From positions 5,023,001-5,087,000 of the forward strand of contig NZ_AP028664.1 of assembly GCF_041154455.1 (NCBI RefSeq): a stretch of DNA of 64,000 bases, given 5' to 3'. Made by a program: the position numbers and the translations under genes. Positions 53,039-60,928 of this stretch are shown here, piece by piece; the stretch's first letter is position 1; the number at the start of each line of letters is the position of its first letter. Under the pieces are notes generated by a model, which worked only from the letters and a program-made list of their open reading frames with translations, searched no databases and was not told the origin of the DNA. This DNA comes from Variovorax sp. V213. Its GTDB lineage: Bacteria; Pseudomonadota; Gammaproteobacteria; Burkholderiales; Burkholderiaceae_C.

Positions 53039-53947
53039 TCAGGTTTCGAACACCATCGACCTGTGCAGCGACACCCCTGCCATCACGCCGTCGGCGGACG
53101 CCAGCGTGGCGTTATGCATCATCATGGCCGCGTCGCCCGCGGCGAACACGCCGGGCACGGTGGTCATCTTCATCGCATCGGTGCGGATGATCGGGCCAAA
53201 CGGACCTTCGTCGAACGCGCAGCCGAGCTGCTCGGCCAGCGGGCTGCCCGGGCGGGTGCGGGGCGCCATGAAGAGCGCGTCGAGCGGCACGCGCCGGCCG
53301 TCGTCGAGGCGCACGGCAGACAGATCCTGCCCCGGCCCTTCCAGCGCCACGATGCGGCCCGGCTCGATGGCCACGCCGCGCGCCTGCAGCTTGGCACGCG
53401 CCTCGTCCTCGACCGTGTTGTTGCCATTCAGGAAAAGCGTGGCCGGCCCCCACTCGGCGATCAGCATCGCGTGGTCCGGCGGGTGCGGGCTCTCGAGCAG
53501 CACGCCCAGCTGCCGGCCGCTGAATTCATAGCCGTGGCAGTAAGGGCAGTGCAGCACGCTGGCGCCCCAGCGTTCGCGCAGGCCGGCGATGTCCGGAAAG
53601 CCGTCCTGCACGCCGAACGCCAATATGAGCTTGGCGGCCGACACCTGTTGTCGATCGCTGCCGTCCAGCGATGCGGTGAACCCGCCCGCGTCGTCGGCCT
53701 GGGCACCGACCACGCTGCCTTCGATGAAAGTGACGTTCGGGTACGCGAGCAGCTTGGCGCGCGCATCGGCAATCATCTTCGAGGGCGGCATGCCGTCCTG
53801 GCCGAAGAAGCCGTGCGAAGCGGCGGCAAAGCGGTTGCGCGGCGAGCCCGCGTCGACCACGCACACCTTCTTGCGTGCACGGGCAAGCTGCATCGCAGCG
53901 GAGAGGCCGGCAAAACTGCCGCCCACGATGAGAGCGTCATGGCGCAT
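53039..53947 (-). CDS. FAD-dependent oxidoreductase, thioredoxin-reductase-like
   Basis: 302 residues. FAD-binding GGSFAGLSAAMQLARA at 9-24, redox-active C134-P-Y-C137 in VLHCPYCHGYEFSG, and the C-terminal FAD motif GVFAAGDAAMMMHNATLASADG. The NADPH-binding GxGxxA segment of classical TrxB is not obvious (LFLNGNNTVEDEA stands in its place), as in the class of ferredoxin- or low-NADPH flavin thioredoxin reductases. It overlaps the Rrf2 gene by 11 bases, forming a two-gene redox unit. Confidence 0.88.
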   Translation of the reverse strand: MRHDALIVGGSFAGLSAAMQLARARKKVCVVDAGSPRNRFAAASHGFFGQDGMPPSKMIADARAKLLAYPNVTFIEGSVVGAQADDAGGFTASLDGSDRQQVSAAKLILAFGVQDGFPDIAGLRERWGASVLHCPYCHGYEFSGRQLGVLLESPHPPDHAMLIAEWGPATLFLNGNNTVEDEARAKLQARGVAIEPGRIVALEGPGQDLSAVRLDDGRRVPLDALFMAPRTRPGSPLAEQLGCAFDEGPFGPIIRTDAMKMTTVPGVFAAGDAAMMMHNATLASADGVMAGVSLHRSMVFET

Positions 53948-54398
53948 GTTCGATGTCCTTGTGAGTGAAGCCGCCGCCCGTCATGCGGCGATGAAAGTCC
54001 TTCGAGAGATCGGCCAGCGTGATGCTGTTGAAACGCTTTCGCAGCAAGGCCTCGGCCTCCTGGCAGGCGCCGTCGAGCGCCGCATTCACGGCCTGCTCGA
54101 CCACGCAGCCGGGACTCTCGGTGCGGTTGCCCATGGCCAGCAGTGCGGGCGAACCCACGGCGTTGTGAATGTCACCCAAGGTCACGGCGGCCAGCGGGCA
54201 CGACAGCACCCAGCCGCCGCCGTGGCCCTTGGCCGAGCTCACGAAGCCCGCCTGGCGCAGGCCCGCCATGACCCGGCGCACCACCACCGGATTGGTGTGC
54301 ATGGCAACGGCCAGCGATTCGGACGTGACGGGCCCGTCCATCTCGGCCATGTGCAGCAGCACGTGGAGAACGCCTGAAAGCTTGCTGTCTCGTTTCAT
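53937..54398 (-). CDS. Rrf2-family transcriptional regulator
   Basis: 153 residues: KLSGVLHVLLHMAEMDGPVTSESLAVAMHTNPVVVRRVMAGLRQAG is the winged helix, followed by SSAKGHGGGW. The three closely spaced Fe-S cysteines of IscR/NsrR are not present: only Cys67, Cys98 and Cys112 occur. A thiol-based or ligand sensor is therefore more likely than an iron-sulfur sensor. A perfect 11-base inverted repeat covers its start codon, indicating autoregulation. Co-transcribed with the thioredoxin-reductase-like gene. Confidence 0.92.
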   Translation of the reverse strand: MKRDSKLSGVLHVLLHMAEMDGPVTSESLAVAMHTNPVVVRRVMAGLRQAGFVSSAKGHGGGWVLSCPLAAVTLGDIHNAVGSPALLAMGNRTESPGCVVEQAVNAALDGACQEAEALLRKRFNSITLADLSKDFHRRMTGGGFTHKDIEHAP

Positions 54399-54421
54399 GC
54401 AACATTATTAGTTGCATGAAA
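54393..54421. promoter_or_regulatory. Perfect 11-bp inverted repeat overlapping the Rrf2 start codon
   Basis: TTTCATGCAAC and GTTGCATGAAA are separated by ATTATTA. On the minus strand the inner arm contains the ATG of the Rrf2 gene (54396-54398). Probable operator for autorepression; it could also fold as RNA and hide the start codon. Confidence 0.7.
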
Positions 54422-54528
54422 GCACAGGCATTCAGAATCGCGGATATTGACCCTGCCGGCCCTGCGGTTGCCGCAGCCGCCGCCTGTTATCGTCGGCCGC
54501 CCTTCCCCCTCGAGCCGCCAGCCCACGC

Positions 54529-55662
54529 ATGTCCGCAGCCCCTCCCTCGATCCTCATCGACGCCGCCCTGCGCGGCGTGCTGATTGCGTTGCTGCTCCTG
54601 CTGGCGCTGGTGCTGGGCCGCGATCGGCCGCGCCTGTCGGCCGCGCGGGCCGGGGCGGCACTGGCGCTCGGCTTATGCGTCCAGGTCATTGACTCCACCC
54701 CGATGTTCGAGGCGCTCGTGCCCTGGATCTGGCAAGCGCCGCTGGTGGCGGTGTCGGTCGGCAACGCCGTGCTGTTCTGGGTGTTCGTGCAGGCGCTGTT
54801 CGATGACGACTTCACGCTGCGGCCGCTGCATGCCGCGGCCTGGGTGTCGGTTGCGGCGCTGGCGGCGTTCAACTGCGCGGCCGTGGCCGACGGCTCGGCC
54901 ATGGCATCGGTCATGCGAGGCTTGCAGCGCGCGGTACCGCTGGTGTTCGCGGTGCTTGCCGCGCTTGCCGCGGCTTCGCATTGGCGCGGCGATCTGGTGG
55001 AGAAGAGGCGCCGGCTGCGCGTGTTCATCGTGGTGGCCGGCATCGGCTACAGCCTGGCGATGGTCGGGGTTCGGCTGGCCTCGCCGCATGGCCGGCTCTC
55101 GGGCATGTCGGCCACGGCGGACGCAGCGATGCTGCTGTTGATCGTCGCAGCGGTGGCGTGGCGGATGCTGCGGCTCGCGGGGTCGGAGCTGTTTCCGACG
55201 GCGCAGGTGCCGGCGGTGCTTCCTGCTGTGCCGACTGTCCAGCCTGCCGCGGTCGAACCCCTCGCCCAGCCGGTGGCCGGACGCAGATCGGAAACCGAGC
55301 CCGATCCGGCAGAAGATCGTCTCGCCGAATCCCTGCAGCACCTCATGGCGGTCGATCGCGCCTACCGCAGCGAGGACCTGAGCATCGCCAGCCTTGCCGC
55401 ACGGCTGGCCGCGCCCGAGTACCGGCTGCGGCGGCTCATCAACCAGCGGTTGGGGCATCGCAATTTCAACGCCTTCGTCAATGGCTTCCGGCTGGCCGAG
55501 GCACTGGCGGCGCTGGCGGATCCGGGCAAGCGCGACCTGCCCATCCTCACCATCGCCCTCACCGCGGGCTTTCAGTCCATCGGTCCGTTCAATCGCGCGT
55601 TCAAGACGGCCACGGGCCTCACGCCCACCGAATTCCGCAAGCAGAAGCTGGCCGATTCCTGA
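54529..55662 (+). CDS. Membrane-embedded AraC-family transcriptional regulator
   Basis: 377 residues. The first 220 contain about six or seven hydrophobic helices (LRGVLIALLLLLALVLG ... AMLLLIVAAVAWRML). A proline/valine-rich linker (about 225-250) leads to a C-terminal AraC domain: EDLSIASLAARLAAPEYRLRRLINQRLGHRNFNAFVNGFRLAEAL and AGFQSIGPFNRAFKTATGLTPTEFRKQ. Such proteins sense at the membrane and bind DNA directly. The exported hydrolase gene 116 bases downstream on the same strand is the natural candidate target. Confidence 0.9.
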   Translation: MSAAPPSILIDAALRGVLIALLLLLALVLGRDRPRLSAARAGAALALGLCVQVIDSTPMFEALVPWIWQAPLVAVSVGNAVLFWVFVQALFDDDFTLRPLHAAAWVSVAALAAFNCAAVADGSAMASVMRGLQRAVPLVFAVLAALAAASHWRGDLVEKRRRLRVFIVVAGIGYSLAMVGVRLASPHGRLSGMSATADAAMLLLIVAAVAWRMLRLAGSELFPTAQVPAVLPAVPTVQPAAVEPLAQPVAGRRSETEPDPAEDRLAESLQHLMAVDRAYRSEDLSIASLAARLAAPEYRLRRLINQRLGHRNFNAFVNGFRLAEALAALADPGKRDLPILTIALTAGFQSIGPFNRAFKTATGLTPTEFRKQKLADS

Positions 55663-55778
55663 AATCGGCCAACCGAAAGCCGCGCTTGCGGCTTTCAGCA
55701 AGACGCGGCGAGCAGGCTGGGGCATTCTCCGGCTCGCTGAAGGCATGGGCCTTCGATGACCACCAGGAGTTCGATCCG

Positions 55779-56813
55779 ATGCGACGTCTGTTTCTCTTTC
55801 TGCCGGCCTTGGGGTTGGCGCTGCTCTCCGGGCTGGTGCATGCCGCCGTGGGATTTGCCGAGATTCCCGGCACCGCCGGCGATGGCCCGGTCACCGTGTT
55901 CTATCCGTCGAGCGGCGAGGCCCGTCCGATGCGGCGCGGCCCTTTCACGCTGGACGTGGCGGCGGAGGGCACGCCTGTTCGCGGCAACGGCCGGCTGATT
56001 GTGGTTTCGCACGGGTCGGGCGGCGCGCCATGGGTCCATGCGGACCTGGCACGCAGCTTCGTGGATGCCGGCTTCATCGTGGCGATGCCCGAGCACAAGG
56101 CCGACAACTACAAGGACACCAGCAACCCGGGTCCCGGCAGCTGGGCGATGCGCCCGGCCGAAGTGTCGCGCGCCATCGACGCGGTGGCGCGCGATGCACG
56201 CCTTGCGCCGCTGCTCGAACTCGACAAGGTGGGGATGTACGGCATGTCGGCCGGCGGCCACACCGCGCTGAGCCTGGCGGGCGGGCGCTGGTCGCCGGCC
56301 GCATTCACGCGGCATTGCGAAGCCAACCTCGAAGGCGACTTCCAATCCTGCGTCGGTCTGATCACGCGGCTGACGGGGAGCTGGTTCGACGGCCTCCGCA
56401 AATGGGGCGCGCTGCTCGTGATCCGCCGCCGCTTTGCGGACGACACGCCGCAGGGGCACGACGATCCGCGCATCGCCGCCGTGGTGGCCGGCGTGCCGTC
56501 TTCGGCTGATTTCGACATGGCCTCGCTCGCCACGCCGCGCGTGCCGCTGGGGCTGGTCACCGCGCGCGAGGACCGCTGGCTGATCCGGCGCTATCACAGC
56601 GACCGCGTGCTCGCGGCCTGCCGGCCGCGCTGCGAACTGATTGCAGACCTGCCCAGGGGCGGCCATGGCGCCCTGCTCTCGCCCCTGCCGCCGGGGCTCA
56701 CGGGATTGATCGGCGACATGCTCAACGATCCACCGGGGTTCGACCGCGCCGCGCTGCTGCCGGAAGTGAACCGCAAGACAACGGCCTTCTTCAGCACGCA
56801 TCTGCTGCCTTGA
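55779..56813 (+). CDS. Exported alpha/beta hydrolase, PAF-acetylhydrolase/dienelactone-hydrolase-like
   Basis: 344 residues with a signal peptide (MRRLFLFLPALGLALLSGLVHA). Mature part: IVVSHGSGGAPWVHADLARSFVDAGFIVAMPEHKADN is an oxyanion-hole region, GMYGMSAGGHTALSLAGG holds the nucleophile serine (GxSxG), and GGHGALL near the C-terminus supplies the likely catalytic histidine. AGGAG lies 10 bases before the ATG. The substrate is probably an ester or lactone outside the cytoplasm. It follows a membrane-bound AraC regulator. Confidence 0.85.
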   Translation: MRRLFLFLPALGLALLSGLVHAAVGFAEIPGTAGDGPVTVFYPSSGEARPMRRGPFTLDVAAEGTPVRGNGRLIVVSHGSGGAPWVHADLARSFVDAGFIVAMPEHKADNYKDTSNPGPGSWAMRPAEVSRAIDAVARDARLAPLLELDKVGMYGMSAGGHTALSLAGGRWSPAAFTRHCEANLEGDFQSCVGLITRLTGSWFDGLRKWGALLVIRRRFADDTPQGHDDPRIAAVVAGVPSSADFDMASLATPRVPLGLVTAREDRWLIRRYHSDRVLAACRPRCELIADLPRGGHGALLSPLPPGLTGLIGDMLNDPPGFDRAALLPEVNRKTTAFFSTHLLP

Positions 56814-56825
56814 GTGCCGGCTTGG

Positions 56826-56855
56826 ACCGGGGCCCTAACGCACGAGCCCCGGTTT
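56826..56855 (+). terminator. Weak stem-loop after the exported hydrolase
   Basis: ACCGGGGC (56826-56833) pairs with GCCCCGGT (56846-56853) over 12 bases, with only TTT behind it. Probable weak terminator. The rest of the 187-base gap holds a second hairpin (TGGCCGG/CCGGCCA, 56957-56974) and the AAAGGA ribosome site of the next gene. Confidence 0.5.
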
Positions 56856-57000
56856 CCGACGACGGAGACGTCCCACAAGAGCGAGCGGCCCTCTCGCACA
56901 TGGCGACATAGGAGCCGCCCGCGACGGTAGCGACCGAACTGGCCCCAAGCCGGTTCTGGCCGGGTCACCGGCCATCTTCAAACGAAAGGAAAAGTCACCT

Positions 57001-57528
57001 ATGAAGCAGCAACAACAACACAAGTCCATCATCGTCGGCGCCTTGCTCGCAGGCCTGCTTGCCGTGAGCGGCTTCGCACAGGCACAAGGCGTGGGTGTCG
57101 GCGTGGGCGTGAATGCCGATGTCAACACCTCGGGCGCCGTCAAGACCGCGCCAGCCCAGGGCAGTGCAGGCGCAGGGGCGGGAACCTCCGCAACGGCTGG
57201 CACCTCCGGCACCTCCACTGGCGGGAATGCCGGCGGTGCAGCGGGCGGGCTGGGCAACACGCTCGGCGGTGTGGTGGGCGGTGCAACGGGTGCCGTGGGC
57301 AAAGCGACCGATACGGTCGGCGGTGCCACCGGGGCTGTGAGCGGTGCGACGGGCGCCGTCGGTGGCGCCACCAATGCGGCGGGCGGCGTCACGAACACCG
57401 TGGGCGGCACGCTGAACAGCGCGACCGGCGCCGTGGGCTCGGCCGGCGGCGCAGTGAAGCCGTCGGGCGCCGGCGTGAAGGCCAGCGGCAAGGCGAAGGG
57501 CTCGGGCGCCGTCGACGTCACGAAGTAA
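57001..57528 (+). CDS. Exported Gly/Ala-rich repeat protein of unknown function
   Basis: 175 residues. After a Gln-rich start (KQQQQHK) comes a signal peptide ending ...SGFAQAQ, then a low-complexity mature part built of Gly, Ala, Thr and Val. Degenerate heptads such as GGATGAV, SGATGAV, GGATNAA, GGVTNTV and NSATGAV recur between about residues 85 and 145. The tail is basic (GVKASGKAKG). The protein is likely unstructured or fibrous and periplasmic or outside the cell. Composition precludes assignment to a family. Own terminator follows. Confidence 0.8.
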   Translation: MKQQQQHKSIIVGALLAGLLAVSGFAQAQGVGVGVGVNADVNTSGAVKTAPAQGSAGAGAGTSATAGTSGTSTGGNAGGAAGGLGNTLGGVVGGATGAVGKATDTVGGATGAVSGATGAVGGATNAAGGVTNTVGGTLNSATGAVGSAGGAVKPSGAGVKASGKAKGSGAVDVTK

Positions 57529-57551
57529 GACGCTACGGCCGTAGCGCCCAT

Positions 57552-57583
57552 GAAGCCCGCAACGCTCGCGTGTTGCGGGCTTC
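57552..57583. terminator. Strong bidirectional terminator
   Basis: GAAGCCCGCAAC and GTTGCGGGCTTC are perfect 12-base arms with an 8-base loop. It serves the repeat-protein gene on the plus strand (TTTGTGTTT follows) and can end the box operon on the minus strand. Confidence 0.85.
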
Positions 57584-57596
57584 TTTGTGTTTCGAA

Positions 57597-58040
57597 TCAG
57601 GCGGTCGCCTCGAGCCTGAAGAGGCTCGTCACTTCGACGTCGAGCACCATCAATTCGCGCTGGTTGAAGAGCCGCCAGCGCCAGCGCAGGATGCCGAGCG
57701 TGGGCCGCTTCCCGGAACGCCGCGCCTCGATGACGTCGGCCACGAGCCGCAAGGCATCGCCGGGCCGCACCGGATGGGGCCATCGCACATGCTCGAGCCC
57801 GGGCGACGCGAACGACTCGGAGCCTTGGAGCGCGGCATCGACCACGAGGCGCATCGCGATGGAACAGGTGTGCCAGCCGCTCGCGATCAGCCCGCCAAAG
57901 GCGCTGTCCGCCGCGGCCACGGGATCGGTGTGGAACCACTGCGGGTCGTAGGCCTGCGCGAACCCGATCAGCTCCGCTTCGGAAACGACATAGGGTCCGG
58001 CCTCGATGACCTGGCCGGGGTGGAAGTCGGCGAACTTCAT
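57597..58040 (-). CDS. MaoC-like dehydratase/hydratase
   Basis: 147 residues of the hot-dog MaoC family. The hydratase motif is present in part as YDPQWFHTDPVAAADSAFGGLIASGWHT, with catalytic Asp and His. It lies 10 bases after boxA on the same strand and is probably the last gene of the box operon. It could hydrate an unsaturated acyl-CoA in the lower pathway after ring cleavage; this is not part of the textbook box enzyme set. Confidence 0.88.
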   Translation of the reverse strand: MKFADFHPGQVIEAGPYVVSEAELIGFAQAYDPQWFHTDPVAAADSAFGGLIASGWHTCSIAMRLVVDAALQGSESFASPGLEHVRWPHPVRPGDALRLVADVIEARRSGKRPTLGILRWRWRLFNQRELMVLDVEVTSLFRLEATA

Positions 58041-58050
58041 TCGCCGGAGC

Positions 58051-59343
58051 TTAGTAGGTTTCGAGATGCAGGCGGCCTTCGCGCTTCAGTGCGGCGCCGA
58101 CCGTGTCCCAGTCAAGCCCGGCTTCCGTGGCCACATCGCGCAATGCGAGCACCACGCCTTCTTCCATGCTCTTGAGGCCGCACACGTAGAAGTGGCTCGC
58201 GCCGTCTTTCAGCAGCGCGGCCAGGTCGGCGGCGCGCTCGCGCATCAGGTCCTGCACGTAGCGCTTGGGCTGGCCGGGCGTGCGCGAGAACGCGAGGTTG
58301 ATGTCGATGAAGTCTTTCGGCAGCGACTGCAGCGGACCGAAGTACGGCAGCTCCTGCTGGGTGCGCGCGCCGAAGAACAGCATGAGCTTGCCGCCTTCGA
58401 ACTTGCCGCTCTTGCGCAGGCGCCGGCGCCATTCGGTCATGGCGCGCATCGGTGCGCTGCCGGTGCCGGTGCAGATCATCACGATGTGCGACCTGGGATG
58501 GTTCGGCATCAGGAACGAGGTACCGAAGGGCCCGACCACCTGCACCGTGTCGCCCACCTTCAGGTCGCACACGTAGTTGGAGCACACGCCGCGCACCGGG
58601 TCGCCCTGGTGGTCTTCGGTCACGCGCTTCACGGTGAGCGACACGTTGTTGTAGCCGGGCCGCTCGCCGTTGCGCGGGCTGGCGACCGAATACTGGCGCG
58701 CATGGTGGCGCTTGCCAATGGCATCGACACCCGGCGCAATGATGCCGATCGACTGGCCTTCGAGCACCGGGAACGGCACCACGCCGAAGTCGAGCACGAT
58801 GTGGTGCGTCTCGCTGTCGAAGCCCGCCTCGGTGCAGTTGAAGTTGCCGACCACGGTGGCGGTGGTCGGCGCCTTGGGCGCAAACAGGTTGGTGTAGGCG
58901 TGCGCGGCCGACCACGGGGGCACGGTGGCGCCGTATTGCGCCGAGTTGAAAACCGGCTCGACGGATTCGACCGCGGCCTGGGCTTGCGCCTGGGTTTGCG
59001 CCGGCACGGCGGCTGCCGCATCGCCGGCCGCTTCGGCGGACACGCCCGCGGCTTCCAGCTCTTCGGTCGAAAGCTCGGCGGGCAGCGACTCCCAGGTGAA
59101 CTGCTCCTCGATGGAGTACGCGCGCACCAGCGGCATCGTGCGCCAGTTGTCGATCGAGCCCGTGGGGCACGGCGAGATGCAGGCCATGCAGCCATTGCAG
59201 ATGTCGGCCCGCACGACGTAGTTGTTGTCGTCGTGCGTGATCGCGTTGACGGGGCAGGTGGCCTCGCAGGTATTGCAGCGGATGCAGATCTCGGGGTCGA
59301 TCAGGTGCTGCTTGATCACCCCGGCTTCAACGGCCATGTCCAT
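58051..59343 (-). CDS. boxA: Benzoyl-CoA epoxidase subunit A (reductase component)
   Basis: Passes electrons from NADPH through FAD and iron-sulfur clusters to the oxygenase BoxB. The 430 residues carry two 4Fe-4S motifs at Cys20/23/26/30 and Cys49/52/55/59 (CIRCNTCEATCPV, CNGCMACISPCP), an Ala/Gln-rich linker (about 100-140), then a ferredoxin-NADP reductase module (RHHARQYSVASPRNGE for FAD; MICTGTGSAPMRAMTEWR for NADPH; a YVCGLKSMEEGV ending). AGGAG is eight bases before the ATG; a second in-frame ATG (59337) is possible. Second-to-last gene of boxCBA-maoC. Confidence 0.96.
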   Translation of the reverse strand: MDMAVEAGVIKQHLIDPEICIRCNTCEATCPVNAITHDDNNYVVRADICNGCMACISPCPTGSIDNWRTMPLVRAYSIEEQFTWESLPAELSTEELEAAGVSAEAAGDAAAAVPAQTQAQAQAAVESVEPVFNSAQYGATVPPWSAAHAYTNLFAPKAPTTATVVGNFNCTEAGFDSETHHIVLDFGVVPFPVLEGQSIGIIAPGVDAIGKRHHARQYSVASPRNGERPGYNNVSLTVKRVTEDHQGDPVRGVCSNYVCDLKVGDTVQVVGPFGTSFLMPNHPRSHIVMICTGTGSAPMRAMTEWRRRLRKSGKFEGGKLMLFFGARTQQELPYFGPLQSLPKDFIDINLAFSRTPGQPKRYVQDLMRERAADLAALLKDGASHFYVCGLKSMEEGVVLALRDVATEAGLDWDTVGAALKREGRLHLETY

Positions 59344-59356
59344 GTTTTTTCTCCTT

Positions 59357-59457
59357 TCCCTCGCCCCTTGGGGAGAGGGTCAGGGTGAGGGGGCGGCAGC
59401 TTGTCGTGGGGACACCGCCTACCCTCACCCCTGCCCTCTCCCCGAGGGGAGAGGGAG
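59357..59457. repeat. Long imperfect inverted repeat between boxB and boxA
   Basis: Left arm 59357-59395 and right arm 59415-59457 are imperfect reverse complements. Each contains the palindrome-like CCCC-TNGGGGAGAGGG block and a GGGTGAGGG block. Together they form a GC-rich stem with about a 20-base loop, filling nearly the whole boxB-boxA gap and ending two bases from the boxA ribosome site. It resembles REP/BIME-like repeats scattered in related genomes. Confidence 0.75.
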
Positions 59458-59466
59458 CCATACCAA

Positions 59467-60894
59467 TCAGCCGAAACGCACGTACTCGAAATCGACCGGC
59501 TGGCGGTTGATGCCCATCACCGGCGGCGAGATCCAGCCAGCGAACTTCCCCGGCTCCACGACGCGGCCCATCAACGATGCCACGAAAGCGAAGTCTTCGG
59601 CGCTCGGCAGCCATTCGTCCCTCTTCGCGGCCCATTCGACCTCGTTCACGACGCGGCCTTCGGGCGACATCTTGATGCCCGCAAGCGCGCCGATCTGGCG
59701 GTTGAATGCCTTGTGCGGCACGGTCAGGCGGGTCGGGATGCCGGCCTTCTCGAGCACCTTGTTCCAGCGGCCCACGCCGGCCACCGAGTCCTTGATGAAG
59801 TCGTCGCGCAGCACTTCGTTGAGCGCGTTGAGCATCGGCACGTCCTTCTCGACGAGCTGGCCGTCCTTCACCTCGAGGACCTTGTAGGTCTGGCCCTTGA
59901 GCACGTGGTCGTCGCCTCGCTTGCCTTCCTCGTAGCGGCCCTTCAGGCCCGAGCTGTAGAAGATGGCGGCGTTGCTCGACTGGTCGGCGCCGAACAGGTC
60001 GATGGTCACGCTGTAGTGGAAGTTGAGGTAGCGCTGGATGGTGCCCAGGTCGATGGCGCCGGCCGCGCGCACCTTCAGCGGGTCGTCGGTCTTCAGCTCG
60101 TTCATCACCTGCGCGGTGCGCGCCAGGACGCGCGAGACGCCGCTCTCGCCCACGAACATGTGATGCGCTTCTTCGGTCAGCATGAACTTCGTGGTGCGCG
60201 CCAGCGGATCGAACGCGCTCTCGGCCAGCGCGGCCAGCTGGAACTTGCCGTCGCGGTCGGTGAAGTAGGTGAACATGAAGAACGCGAGCCAGTCGGGCGT
60301 CTTCTCGTTGAAGGCGCCCAGGATGCGCGGGTTGTTGGCGTCGCCCGAAGTGCGCTGCAGCAGCGCCTCGGCTTCTTCGCGGCCGTCGCGGCCGAAGTGC
60401 TTGTGCAGCAGGTAGACCATCGCCCACAGGTGGCGCCCTTCTTCCACGTTGATCTGGAACAGGTTGCGCAGGTCATACATGCTCGGCGCGGTCAGGCCAA
60501 GGTGGCGCTGCTGCTCGACCGATGCGGGCTCGGTGTCGCCCTGCGTCACGATGATGCGGCGCAGGTTGGCGCGGTGTTCGCCGGGCACGTCCTGCCAGGC
60601 CTTCTCGCCCTTGTGGTCGCCGAAGTGGATCTCGCGGTTGGCATCGCCCGGGTTCAGGAAAATGCCCCAGCGGTAGTCGCGCATCTTCACGTGGCCGAAC
60701 TGCGCCCAGCCCTGCGGATCGACGCTCACCGCCGTGCGCAGGTACACCTCGTGGTTGGTCGATCCCTCGGGGCCCACGTCGTCCCACCAGTTGATGAAGT
60801 TGGGTTGCCAGCCTTCGAGCGCGCGCTGCAGCGTGCGGTCTTCGCCGAGGTTGACGTTGTTGGGGATCTTCTCGCTGTAGTTGATCGTGCTCAT
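59467..60894 (-). CDS. boxB: Benzoyl-CoA epoxidase subunit B (oxygenase component)
   Basis: A di-iron oxygenase that converts benzoyl-CoA to 2,3-epoxybenzoyl-CoA with O2 and electrons from BoxA. The 475 residues match the BoxB length. Carboxylate/histidine ligands appear as E152-x-x-H155 (INVEEGRHLW) and E242-x-x-H245 (LTEEAHHMFVGE). AAGGAA lies six bases upstream of the ATG. Between boxC (34-base gap) and boxA (REP-like gap). Confidence 0.97.
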   Translation of the reverse strand: MSTINYSEKIPNNVNLGEDRTLQRALEGWQPNFINWWDDVGPEGSTNHEVYLRTAVSVDPQGWAQFGHVKMRDYRWGIFLNPGDANREIHFGDHKGEKAWQDVPGEHRANLRRIIVTQGDTEPASVEQQRHLGLTAPSMYDLRNLFQINVEEGRHLWAMVYLLHKHFGRDGREEAEALLQRTSGDANNPRILGAFNEKTPDWLAFFMFTYFTDRDGKFQLAALAESAFDPLARTTKFMLTEEAHHMFVGESGVSRVLARTAQVMNELKTDDPLKVRAAGAIDLGTIQRYLNFHYSVTIDLFGADQSSNAAIFYSSGLKGRYEEGKRGDDHVLKGQTYKVLEVKDGQLVEKDVPMLNALNEVLRDDFIKDSVAGVGRWNKVLEKAGIPTRLTVPHKAFNRQIGALAGIKMSPEGRVVNEVEWAAKRDEWLPSAEDFAFVASLMGRVVEPGKFAGWISPPVMGINRQPVDFEYVRFG

Positions 60895-60928
60895 CGTTGT
60901 TCCTTGGGTTGTGCGCAGGGCTGCGGGT

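Noticed and set aside
57250..57450. Repetitive DNA that could be mistaken for a CRISPR or tandem repeat array
   Set aside because: Repeats are degenerate, in frame and encode the Gly/Ala-rich protein; there are no fixed-length spacers.
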